A stretch of 64,000 nucleotides of DNA from Rhynchonema sp. JSB1_4. Lineage: Eukaryota > Nematoda > Chromadorea > Monhysterida > Xyalidae. This document shows positions 1 to 10,884 of the stretch, one piece after another. The translations under genes and the position numbers were made by a program. The notes beneath the pieces were generated by a model. That model was not told the origin of the DNA, ran no database searches, and was given only the letters and a program-made list of their open reading frames with translations. The stretch's first letter is position 1, and each line of letters starts with the position of its first letter. The stretch covers positions 1-64,000 of the forward strand of contig JASAMV010000702.1 of the NCBI GenBank assembly GCA_030248065.1, in the 5' to 3' direction.

Positions 1-227
1 GGGGCTCTATAGACTCGGGGCCACCCCCAGAAACTACCGTAATCCATGTGCTACCTTACCCAAACTTTTGTCACGTGATATACAGACCCATATGAACTTG
101 TAATATTAGTTTTGGTTGTGTCGGTCAACGGAATCGGTCGGTAACTACCGATCGCCATCGGTGGTATCGAGGTCAAATTTCAAAGTTGTCCGAATGTTAT
201 ATGTAGCACCTCTATCATAGAAGTTTT
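1..227. repeat. Partial copy of foldback-element terminus
   Basis: This stretch is nearly identical to the left arm of the foldback element at 1607-3116, and inverted relative to its right arm. It shares the ggggctctatagactcgg start and the tail ending at ...gtagcacctctatcat. It is cut by the window edge, so whether it belongs to a full element cannot be told. It lies within or beyond an intron of the minus-strand Argonaute gene. Confidence 0.85.
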
Positions 228-310
228 TCGACGCTCTGCAATTTGAAATTTTCAATGTTTTTGACACCTAAAAGCTACAAATTCAGAATCACAGCCACAT
301 AGCTACTTAC

Positions 311-3300
311 TCGACCATCGGGCACGTGAGTGATTGACGGAAGATCACATCGATCACTTGAATCGGCGTCAGCATTCGTTCCTCGATGTTGCCGATGCGC
401 GCCTGCGAATTGAACAAACAATTTTCACTGTTGCTCAAGAACTGCTTTTATAAAGCAAAATGTACGCATTTTATAGAAGTGACCCACCTTGCTCACGTCC
501 AACAGCACCGGACCGACTTGCTGGAATGTCACCGAGCACTCCGTCTCTTCGCGTGGGTCTTTCGGCAACGACACTTTACAATCCAATTTCATCTGAATAG
601 AAATTTTAGATTTACAACTTAAGAGAATCAATCATTATTTGGCATAAACATATCCAAAATATTTACCGATGTTTTGTCCTCAGGAAAGTTCAGTCGTTGC
701 GTGGTGTACAGCTGATGCGAACCGTCGAACGCCAATGCATACACCTTGGGGAAGTACGGTTTGTTGTCCGACACCACTTTCCAGAAGATCACACGCATTT
801 CATCACTGCAAAATTCTCCAAACTTCCCAATTTCCCGCTTGTGCGTGATAGTATGCAGGTACATCATCAACGTGACCATCATAACCCACCGATCCAATTT
901 CCTGGTGCCCGGATGTTGCACATCAACGTGATACTGCGTCACCATCGGTGGTTTGTTGGGCATACCGATTTCGTAGAAGTTTGAGCGCACCGGGATTTGA
1001 CGACCCAACGAACCCGTGTTCGGACGGCGGTGCAACTCACTCTGCGATCAATCGTAACGACTAACTTCTCAAGTGATCTTCAATACGATTCGAGTGCACA
1101 AGCTTTAGGAAAACGAATCACTGTGTTACAAACATTCTTTGAAAATGTTTCGAGTATATGACGTTGAATAACGTGGCACACGTTATAATTGCCCAAATGT
1201 TTCAATTTTACACGTGGACGAGTATTCATACACTGCCTCTCAGTGCATAGGCAATCCGCCAGCTCATGACACTCAACACACGCAGGCTGCATGCTGCATT
1301 ACTGCCGTCAATGAATGCATCTATTCTCTGCAGTTATCCGTTGAAACGTCTCCAAATTTTGCAACAGTGCAGAAAAGTGTTATGTGAAGCTACTAATTAA
1401 ACCGAGTAAATTATAAAGCGGCCATCAATGACGACACTCGCTCAAAGTGCACATTTTGTTTAGAAAATGGCGCGTGCTGCTGCATGCGTTGTGTGTATAA
1501 AAACTGCCATGAGCCGATGGATTGCCTATACATACTTCCTGCTGGGGTGATGAGGGTCCCCTCTTTACCTACGGCCACGATCAAAAATTGCGAACGTACC
1601 CTTTTTGGGGCTCTATAGACTCGGGGCCACCCCCCAGAAACTACCGTAATCCATGTGCTGCCTTACCCAAACTTTTGTCACGCGATATACAGACCCATAT
1701 GAACTTGTAATATTAGTTTTGGTCGTGTCGGTCAACGGAATCGGTCACGGCCGATCGCCATCGGTGGTATCGAGGTCAAATTTCAAAGTTGTCCGAATGT
1801 TATATGTAGCACCTCTATCATGTTCAGAATTTTTCGCTGATTCCAAAAAATGTTAAGCTTATTTCAATCTGATCACGGAAGAAAAGGTTATTGGTAATCT
1901 CACGTGCATTCTGTGCTTGTTTCAGGGAACTCCCCACACCGCATTTGTGCACCTACGTGTCCCAAGATGCAATTAGATGATGCGCAATTAGACCACTTGC
2001 CGAGAGCAAATACAATGGGGGTTGCGCGCGCAGGTATACCGCCTTTTATGCCACCCATGTGTGCCGCGGGTGCTATGTGCGCACAACACCATGTAACCAA
2101 CATGCAACACCCAGTGCACATGCTGCCTCAAGGTACCGTGCCCCGATGCGCGCTGATTGGCTGCACTGTTGGCTAAAATCCAGCGAGCGTGCAATTGAGA
2201 TTAAAAACAGACTATTACTCTTTCATGCGACGTCGGAATGAAATAACCTTAAAGCGGGGGTCCAGGCAGTGGGGGCACTGCGCCAAACTTGTTCAACTTT
2301 TCACAGGTTATAGTCGACATTAATCTCAACACAATTCCATTTACAGAACTTTAATTGAAGCAGTATCGACCGAGAACAGCGTCGTCAAAGGTACCAACTC
2401 GGGAACAAAATAAATTTCGGACCAGCTGCCCAAAAACGACATTTATAGCGTGTGAAAGATACGTCACCAATCTCTTTTTATTCGCTGGGTTACGGTAGTT
2501 TCAGAACTGCACTGGGTAGAAAAATGTTTCACACGTGCCAACTCAGTGCCAACTCACCATCAGAAGATAAGCGCTCCAACATTTGGGGAACAAAACGCTT
2601 GATGACCACGCTGGTTTGGGCTGTGCTACCGTAACCCAGCGAATAAAAAGAGATTGCTGCCCTATCTTTACACGTTATGAATGTCGTTTTTGGGCAGCTG
2701 GTCCGGAATATTTTATACTCCTGGGTTGGTACCTTTGACGATATCGTTCTCGGTCGATACTAAGGCTACCGATTTCATATAAACTGCATTATATGCACAT
2801 GAATTGCGACACACGGATCTGAAGTTTTCAGCAAGTTTGGTGACCGGACCTTACTGCCTGGACTCCCGCTTTAACATTTTTGGAATCAGCGAAAAATTCT
2901 GAACATGATAGAGGTGCTACATATAACATTCGGACAACTTTGAAATTTGACCTCGATACCACCGATGGCGATCGGTCGTGACCGATTCCGTTGACCGACA
3001 CGACCAAAACTAATATTACAAGTTCATATGGGTCTGTATATCACGTGACAAAAGTTTGGGTAAGGTAGCACATGGATTACGGTAGTTTCTGGGGGTGGCC
3101 CCGAGTCTATAGAGCCCCCCTTTTTAGTTTTTCGATATCTTCGACAGAGCAAAAACGGCAAAATAGTTCATCTAAAAATTACTTTTTCCTCAATTTGAGA
3201 CTCACCCCGCCGCTATTCGTACAAGGCGGTGCGCTTTGTTGACAAGGAAACTGTTAACATGGAGCGCTTCGAAGAAACAGTTCAATCACGAAAATGGCAA

Positions 3301-5458
3301 GATATTCACCTCGACACTCCTAAAAATCCAAGAATCGAGAAAATGATCCGAAATTTCTCCCAGTTTCTCAAAATATGTGTGCGTTGCGCGCCAGATGTAC
3401 ACCACACCCCTGGGCTGGTTTCGGCGGTCGCACGTGTAACAGACCTACAAATTTTCGCGCGCTGCGCGCGACTCTTATGCAGTGTAGGGGCAAGAGGTGT
3501 GGCCAAGCCAAGCAGTCCTAGCTATGTATCCCTTATTTGACAAAGTAATTCTGGCAATTTTGAATCACTCGCTAATCATGGAACAAACACGCAATAAACA
3601 TGACATGACAGGAGTCAGACCAGATCTGACCAAGAAAGTACAAATATAACAACATACCACATTCATGCTGGCCAATTCTTGCAGCAACGGTGGCGACAGG
3701 TCACGTGGACTGCCTGTGCTGCCCGAGCCCGGTGAACGCGATCCGGAATTGGGCGACGTCGATGTTTTGCGATGGCCAGACTTCTTGTCGCTCGATGAGT
3801 CGGGGCTGGACGATCCTGAGTTTTTTGGATGTTGTTTGGCATGGGACCAACGACCACAGGAGGATGAAACGCTTTATTGATTGTGACCAGTGAGTGTGTG
3901 TATTTTTCCGAAAAGTTTTTTTCGAATAAATTTCCAGTACTTAAAAAAATTCTGAAAGCAAAAACACCTAGTTTTATACCGTTTTTTGGCTTGTTTATTA
4001 CCCAAAGGGTCGCATGTGTGTTTTAGGCCTGAAAAACGTTCTTTTAACTTGTTTTAGTGCCTTTTAAAACGATTTTATGACACGGCATTGAACCCTCAAG
4101 AATTCTTTTCTTGTGTTGAAGGTTTGAGGGTAACTCGACTATTTCCAGAAGATGTCGTCCACATCAGTGTAGTTTCTGGGGGCCCCTCGAGCAAGCTATC
4201 TCCCCCACAGGTGGTACACTATCCCCTTATTTCCCCCTCCGGGTACACTACCTCCCCCAATTTTGGCCTAAAATAGGAATTGTTAGGCATAAAATGACAG
4301 ACTTTTAGGCCAATCGCCAAAATACCGTTTTTATTGAGATTTTTTTCCAAAAAGAGACAAAGATAGATAAAATTTTTGACCTCAAAAACGACTTTTCTCC
4401 AAATTTGGGTCTCCCTCCCCCCAGGTGGGTACGTCTGTTCTTTTCCTCTCCAAAAAATTTTGGGGTCCAGAGATTAGGATCGAACCTCGGATCGGGCCGG
4501 GCCGGGCCCCGATTTCGGACTTTGCCCGGGCCTAAAATGGGCTTAGGCCAAAAATGAGTGATTTTTCGGTCAATGATGTCAAAAGTCGCCAAAATACCCG
4601 TTTTAATGAGAATTTTTTCCAAAAAGGGGCAAAAATCGGTCAAATTTTCAAACTCAAAAAGTGACTTTCCTGAATTTGGGTCTTCCCCCCTTCCCCCAGG
4701 GACGTACACTAACCGCCGCACGAAAAAAAGGGGTAGGTACACTAACCGCCGCGCCGGACCAGGAAATACACTACACTACACTGCCCGGGCCGGTTCCGAT
4801 GTCTGTTATAGGTTAAGTGAAACCAACCGGGACTAAAACGACGCGGCGATGAGCCGATGCCGGAATCTTGGACGTCGCGCGATCGCGATGCTGCAGGACG
4901 AGCGCTCGCACGACCATTGTCTGAAACATGGATTAATGAATGGACGAATACCGTAAAAACCTAAATAGAAGGGGGGCTCTATTAACTCACTGACCCCATT
5001 TTGGGGGGGCTCTATTACGGGGGGGGGCTCTATTACGGGGGGCTTCTATTAATTCACTGACCCGAACCTGAAAAAAATGTTCCCAGAAATACCCCCGAAA
5101 ACCCCTAAAAAGGGGTTTGAGAGGATGTTTTTTCGCTTGTAGTCGCATTTATTCGCGTCTAGTCGTCAATAAGAGGCGTATTATGTGCTCTGAACGAACA
5201 ACAAACGTGCATAAATGTATCTGTGCACCACTATCAAGCGTTAATACACTACTGTATAGGGGATGTTACTTAGGGGGGCTCTATTCCGGGGGGGCTCTAT
5301 TAATTCACTGACCCCTTTGTGGGGGGGGGCTGTATTACGGGGGGGCTCTATTCCGGGGGGGGGCTGTATTTAGGTTTTTACGGTATTTCGGAAACGTTAA
5401 AACCATGTCAACCAAACGCAAACAAACCGGCCGCTGGTTGTTGCGGAACACTGGCCAT
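311..5458 (-). CDS. Argonaute-family protein, N-terminal part (spliced, partial)
   Basis: Seven minus-strand exons with matching phase: 5413-5458, 4828-4920, 3658-3815, 890-1041, 667-805, 488-592 and 311-402; the gene continues past the left edge. The start codon chosen is ATG at 5458 (MASVPQQPAAG); the frame is open about 30 codons further upstream without another ATG. Exons 2-3 encode a Ser/Pro/Arg-rich leader. Exon 4 gives RRPNTGSLGRQIPVRSNFYE and exon 5 ends in FDGSHQLYTTQRL. These match the start of the Argonaute N domain (RP..GS.GR.I.LR.NFFE, then FDGR.NLYT). Exon 7 (PIQVIDVIFRQS) matches the linker-1 region. The PAZ, MID and PIWI domains would lie outside the window. Family role, by knowledge: small-RNA-guided silencing. 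Which clade (AGO, ALG-3/4-like or WAGO) cannot be decided from this part. The introns carry several transposable elements. Confidence 0.85.
1607..3116. mobile_element. 1.5-kb foldback (long inverted repeat) element
   Basis: The outer arms (about 1607-1855 and 2863-3116) are near-perfect reverse complements beginning ggggctctatag / ctatagagcccc. Nested inverted arms follow inward (about 2246-2500 against 2630-2872), with matching blocks such as taaagcgggggtccaggcag and its complement. The arms total about 500 bp per side around an unmatched centre. Flanks on both sides contain cctttttt-like sequence, so a short TSD is possible but ambiguous. No coding capacity is seen. It sits in the third intron of the Argonaute gene. 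Confidence 0.85.
4164..4790. mobile_element. hAT-like MITE cluster (degenerate, probably two copies)
   Basis: Begins cagtgtagtttctgg and contains the family body found elsewhere (taggcctaaaatgggc, caaaagtcgccaaaatac, a tract ending in c-rich gggaggtacactaaccgcc). It ends near ccaggaaatacactac...cactg. Two tandem or nested bodies are visible (about 4164-4446 and 4447-4790). A clean 8-bp TSD was not found here, unlike at 18,419, 21,271 and 26,789. Located in intron 2 of the Argonaute gene. Confidence 0.6.
4951..5383. mobile_element. TA-flanked MITE, TIR ccgtaaaaacctaaat
   Basis: Both ends carry an inverted ccgtaaaaacctaaat / atttaggtttttacgg and are flanked by TA, as for Tc1/mariner-type MITEs. 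The inside is G/C-rich blocks (ggggggctctatt, cactgaccc) around a unique core with cgcttgtagtcgcatttattcg. Related copies lie at 20,067-20,441 and, interrupted, at 18,182-19,880; a decayed one is at about 31,620-31,690. It occupies intron 1 of the Argonaute gene. Confidence 0.75.
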
Positions 5459-5544
5459 TCTTTTCTTCAGATCGGATATCGGTACGTTTTTCTGCCGAAT
5501 TTCACTGAGAAAATCACGCGTTTCACGAGTCACGTTCTTCTAAC

Positions 5545-6317
5545 TCAAAGCTGAAATGTTTGACGAAACTAATCCACGCCACGGGCCACGTCACTCAAGT
5601 CATGTTCATAAAAAAAACTTTGATCACATGAAAACTTTCAAACAAAAACGAATATGAAAGAAGAAAATGAAATCAGAAAACAAAAAGAATTGAAAAACGC
5701 TATGAAAGAGAAAAATATAAATTGCTGTAACTTCTTTGTGTTGATTGGCTGTTTTCAGTTGCTGATTGGCTTAATTTAAATAACAACTGCGTCAACGTTC
5801 CCGCATTTAGTGAGGCACCTGCGGATCAACCCTGCACATCGCATTTCGGCATTCCTTATTCTCCCTCCTCCGCACGTGGACACTTCCTGACGCGTGCCAA
5901 GAATGTCAACAGTTATTGTTGGCACTCTTATCATTTCTGGTGTGTGGCACGTCAAGGTATCGGGGGATGCGGCATGCGCGGTAGCGTCCCTTTCGGCTGG
6001 ACGTTAAGCTGTGCCCACGCCGTTGCATAAACTGCATTGATCACTCTGGTTTATGCTTTGCCCAGATCAGGAAAAGAAACCGATTGCGCAACTAACTTGG
6101 GCATGTGCAAGGACCGCACGCAAGAGTTTTCGAGAATGCGGCCCGATACCCACGTGCTGGCTTCGAACAAACTTTGCACAAATAGAGCAGGTTGGAATCG
6201 GATGCACACCGACCGACCGACCATGTACCGACCGTTGTCTGTCTAGGATTTTTGAAAGGCCTTCCCCCCAAGGCACAAGTCCGTACGTGAGCGGTGCCTA
6301 CTGAGCGGTTCCTGTAG
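5545..6317. other. Upstream/intergenic sequence, no gene recognised
   Basis: Probable 5' flank of the minus-strand Argonaute gene; it is A/T-rich near 5,620-5,780. Short open frames occur on both strands but none shows family similarity or convincing splice context. Confidence 0.4.
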
Positions 6318-6319
6318 TT

Positions 6320-6924
6320 AAAGGGGAAATTGCACATTCCTAATCGCCCTTCAAACTTTGCAAGTGCTTAGGCTGCAGTCTGGGCATCACAAAACTCAAA
6401 TTATTTAGTATGAATTTGCTAAGATGCATCCATGAGATGCAGTTCAAAAGGAACCGCCGGGAAGAAAATTTGCCGCGGACCGGCCGAATTTCTACCTGCA
6501 CATTCAGGGTTTCAAGTGGTCTCGACGCGATCTGCTAATGTTTGCGTCAGAACAAAATGTTTCAGCCCGCTCGCCACGCTAGTTGCACTTGCGATACCTC
6601 ACGCAATGAAAGAGAATGACGAAACTTTTCGAAATTTCTTTTGCGAGATGTGGCACTTTGGCTCTGGTGCACCATGGAACATTTTGTTCTGACGCAAACA
6701 TTAGCAGGTCGCGTCGAGACCACTTGAAACCCTGAATGTGCAGGTAGAAATTCGGCCGGTCCGCGGCGAATTTTCTTCCCGGCGGTTCCTCCTTATTTGC
6801 ATCTTGTGGTTGCCCGTTCGAGAATTGACAACAAGTGATTTGACTTTTGTGATGTCCAAACTGTTATCTAAGCCCTTGTAAAGTTTGAAGGGCGAAAAGG
6901 AATGTGCAATTTCCCCTTTAAGGA
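6320..6924. mobile_element. 605-bp foldback MITE (ttaaaggggaaattgcacattcc ends)
   Basis: The outer ends are reverse complements (ttaaaggggaaattgcaca / tgtgcaatttcccctttaa). Inner arms match over more than 100 bp (6465-6570 against 6680-6785; for example, gaatttctacctgcacattc and its complement). No ORF of note. A diverged relative is at 44,571-45,221, sharing the t-ttaaagggg ends, the ccgcggacc block and the tacctgc.cattcagg block. Confidence 0.8.
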
Positions 6925-7411
6925 GAACCGGTCAGGCACCAATGTGCTTTCGAACAAAATTGTTTTTATGGGATAGATCAATGTGTGTGACATCAGCGAG
7001 TTGGTCTGGTGTGGACGAACAGAAACGATTTCTGCGACAATTACTGTCCCTATTTCTATTGGTCGCACAATGACTAAATCAGAATTCATCTACCCTGATC
7101 TTCAGGTTCAACCTTAACCACTATGCTACTTGTATTTTTGACACAGCTAAAAATAATCTAGCAGATCAACCACGTTGCCGCAGGTCTGAAACATTCTCTT
7201 TACTACATACTTTGTGTGCGATCACGCAACGCAACGTCATTGCCCCGTCACTTTCCCTCTTCACGATTCAGGAAAAAAATTTGACCAATTCTTATATAGT
7301 CATTGTGCGACCAATATTGATGCACTCCATTTTGCACAGGTATAGGAGGCTGATGTTTCATAATTTTAAAGTTGGCACCCAGAAAAATAACTTTAAATTG
7401 AGCTAATTTCA

Positions 7412-8950
7412 GGAGCTCACGAATCAGTTGTCCAAACGCGATTTCCTTGGTCGGTCGTTACTAAAATTCTACGTCGTTTACCTGCGTCCATGTTCATACT
7501 GTAGTTTTTATTAGGGTTTATTATAAAAATGCCTCTTATGGTATAGTGATGGTTCTACACACACTTCTTGACAGGTCTACGAGATTTGGTTCGCGCGTGT
7601 TTGGTGTTGAAACGCTGGCACCATTGGTTGGCGCAACCACTCTGGAAGATTGCGCTGAATCGGCGGGATGGGTTTGCGACACCTTACCGTAAAATGAGTG
7701 TGGTTTTGCGTGTAATTTCAAGGCTTTTATACAGGGCGTGTCAAAAGTTCATCCACTCAGATGCCTCGCTATCGGACGACGAGCATCAAGCGTGGTTGTA
7801 TCGCGCTCAACGGCTGCGATGGCGGTCGGCCTTGTGGTATTCGCCGAAAAGTTGTATGGTTTTGGCCGTAGAGGGGCCCCTGCCCTCTGATCAATGTACA
7901 CTCACTTATGTACATTGAGTTGGTTATTTTTATTTTTACGAAGATGAAATATTTATATGATGTGCAATAATCTTTTATATCTCTCACAGGGCCCAGGACC
8001 CGACCGCGTATACGGTTATTGATTTCTGGTGGCTGTGATTGGCAACTCCGATTGCATGGTTCTGCATTCGGAAGTTGAAAGCGGTACGGCGTGCCTTGTT
8101 TTCTCTTCCATTCCATTCACGTGCGAAACATCACCCAACTAGGGGTAGCGACGTATTATACTACGTGCGCACGGGTGTACGGGCATGTTCCAGTTGTGTT
8201 CTCGGCGATCCAGTGAATTGCTCGCTGAGTTATGGTTGGTGTTGTCGCTAGGCAAAGAGCATAAAGCGTACTGTAGCTCTGACGAGCTGATGTTTCACAA
8301 CATCATGCGACGCAGCACCACTAGTTGTCGGTTGAACTTGGTGATCGGATCGGATCTGCTTGGTCAGGTGACTTTTTTCTATGTCGTAAGAACGATTTCG
8401 CAAATTCGATACTGATACATGCCACTGATCCTGACCAGCGTAAAAGTTGTTCCCGGACTAATGATAAACGATTTTACAGTGGCCAAAATCAGTGACAACT
8501 CGTATCTCGAATGCGATAATGTCAAGTGGCAAGCAGATTTGACGTGATCCAATCACCAAGTTTTGACGGGTATGGTCTGCAAAGGTTGACTTGGTACATA
8601 TTCAGTGGTTACATACATGCATAGGTGTGTATGTAACATATACAGTATACATACATACAGTAGGTGCCTACAGTATACATTGAGCAAAGTTTGACCTGAC
8701 GACACTTGACTACAGTTGCCAAACGCTAAGTGCCAAACGCCAAACAAGTGCCCAACGCCATGAGTCGACCACTGTCCCAGCAATGGGACCTGGCAGCGAT
8801 CGGTTGTGAGGACGGGTCGGCCACTGCCTGTCAACTCAGCACACTGCACATCATCGATATTTTCTTGTCGCCCGAAAAAGCCGGATCAAAAGTGGCCACA
8901 CTGCGGTTCATCGTGAGACATGGTCGGTTTTGGGTGTTGTTTTTGTGACA
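7412..8950 (+). CDS. Possible multi-exon gene (weakly supported)
   Basis: Several open stretches have plausible splice borders: 7412-7451 after tttcag, 7575-7688 after ttgacag, 7735-7895 after atacag, about 7991-8075 after cacag, and 8770-8900. Two frames remain open in 7575-7688. The frame that joins in phase to 7735-7895 gives CQKFIHSDASLSDDEHQAWL, followed by LLISGGCDWQLRLH. The last block contains WDLAAIGCEDGSATACQLS. The latter two resemble WD40 blades. The exons cannot be joined into one certain model and a MITE (8,328-8,568) lies inside, so this may be a real WD-repeat gene, a decaying copy or chance. Confidence 0.3.
8328..8568. mobile_element. Small MITE, ends tgaacttggtgatcggatc
   Basis: Left end tgaacttggtgatcggatc and right end gatccaatcaccaagttttga are near-perfect inverted repeats. 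The same terminal pair bounds 36,440-36,597 and 40,289-40,508, so this is a dispersed short inverted-repeat family. Confidence 0.6.
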
Positions 8951-8999
8951 CGTTTAGTCCGATAGAAAGCTTGGTGATGTCATAGGGTCTGTTTTGATC

Positions 9000-9510
9000 A
9001 CGTGAGTTTTTTATCTCTATTTCGAGATTTAAGGTTCCGTTAACCCTCACGCAGCTTATGAACAACTTTTACACTGGTCAAACGTAGTGCCATGAGTAGA
9101 TCTCGAAATTTCCAAAGAAAGGTCACGTATGATGGCAGGGGAAGACCGATCCAGTCAGATTCTGTCACAGAGTTTGATGCCGGCGTCTGATCTCACAACA
9201 CCAGCCGTTGCTATTGATACCTTCTTGGGCTCACCATGAGCAAATGCACCGAAAACTCGCAATGCTACGTATGCGTTGTGGTGGTCTTCTTTCTGTCTGG
9301 GTGTACCCAGTACCTTGCTCATAGTGCTTTGACGAAAAAATAATACCGGGACCGCTTTGAAGGAGATTATCGTTAGGTGACGCAATATGAAGCGCTTAGT
9401 TTGACCTGCACTGGCCCCGGGAACAAAAACAACCACTTGCTGTTCATACCCAACACCAAAGTCCAAGGCATGGCGGGGTCTAATTGCAAGAACAAAGAGA
9501 CTTCGTCATT
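9000..9510. other. Non-coding stretch, nothing recognised
   Basis: Contains open frames on both strands without splice-site or family support. No repeats matched elsewhere in the window. Confidence 0.35.
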
Positions 9511-9740
9511 GGGTGGAATTTTCGAAACGGTGCAAAGGTCATTTGGGCGTAAAGGTCGGCGTAAAGTTCGGTCGAAAGCTCGGTCGGGGCAGCTCGGTGT
9601 AAACGTGAAACATTGCCTGTTACTAACGTGGAATGTTTCAAGTTTACACCGAGGTCTATCACACTGAGCTGTCGACCGAGCTTTCCACCAACCTTTACAC
9701 CCAACTGACCGTTACACCGTTTCGAAAATATCACCCATTC
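9511..9740. mobile_element. Foldback MITE, ends gggtggaattttcgaaacgg
   Basis: Starts gggtggaattttcgaaacgg and ends ccgtttcgaaaatatcaccc. The arms carry repeated gtaaaggtcggtg.aaagctcggtcg motifs in inverted order. The same family is at 57,362-57,593 (about 230 bp, same layout) and, as a shorter member, at 58,571-58,686. Confidence 0.8.
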
Positions 9741-10884
9741 ACAGCTTGATTTCGACATTGGGCAAAGCTGTGGGGTGCCAACGTACACTGTGCGTGCGTG
9801 ATATTCTTCTTTTCTCAATCCCTTATGCAACTCTGACATTGAACACGCACCTTTGTGTTGTTTCATGTCATGTTTTTTAGGTTCATCCTTCGGCGCTCCG
9901 AATGATAGATTTATCCTCTTATTGTGAGCACGAACAAGTCAAGAGTGGAAGACTAATTCGCATTGCAATTACATCCAATTTCTTCGCAATATAAAAAGGG
10001 GGTTCCTTCCATAGCTAAGGTCATTTTTTTCAGCCTTTTTTCTCGCGTTCTAGCGCTTACGCCACTTTTCGTCAGAAATTATTTTGATCACCAGTTTTAC
10101 GCTCACGGCCCGTTTGCCATTACCGCAACCCGTGTCCAACTTTCACTGAAAACACAACTTCGATTTTGCGACGTTCGAACAGGACCACACTTGGTCTCTC
10201 AATCGCGCATCGCAACTTTGAAACATCAGCAAGGTATGTTAAGGAATGGAGAAACGACTTTTTTTATTTTAATTAGTGAACGGTTACTGTACCCGGCAGC
10301 AACTATGTTTTTTAACAAACAAACCTGAAATTCACGATCCCACCAGCGACATAATACCCTTCCCTTCTCAACTCAGGGTCCACGATCGGGCTCAAGTCAA
10401 TGTTTGGAGGAAATCGGACAACAGCGGCCGGATAACTTTGATGAATCAGGCAAATTCAACGACTGTTCCCACAGGAAAGTTGATGGCGTTTACGTTGAAT
10501 CTCTTGTTTTTTGTTTGATAACACCTGCAGACCGGATTGGGACTATGGGGATGGGATTGGGATGGGCGCAGCGCGCGCTTTGCAGCCCTTTGTCACATTT
10601 TTATTTCATTGATTTTATGTGTAGGTTTTTAACTATCAGCTGAGGTTTGTTGATTATTATTGCTATTTTTATGGTTTTCTGTATTTTGTGTGTCAATTGA
10701 TTTGTGCGCATGTTTCTATTTCTTATACTGTTCTTGATGCTTTAAATGCGCAGCGAGGCCGCTTTTTGGTTGGGGTCCTTTCGGGTTGGGATGGGATCGG
10801 GCTAATCACACGCATACTCACACAGTGTGCGTGCACAAAAACTGATTTTGAATTTTGTCATCAAATTTTGCATTCCATATTCCA

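Noticed and set aside
1080..1292. Minus-strand Cys-rich frame upstream of the Argonaute N-domain exon
   Set aside because: The phase-0 join from exon 3658-3815 to 890-1041 leaves this as intron, and it has no signal peptide or family match.
3229..3540. Plus-strand frame after the foldback element
   Set aside because: It lies in an Argonaute intron on the opposite strand and has no family similarity.
3665..3880. Plus-strand Asp/Pro-rich frame
   Set aside because: It is the antisense of the Ser-rich Argonaute exon 3658-3815, which joins its neighbours in phase.
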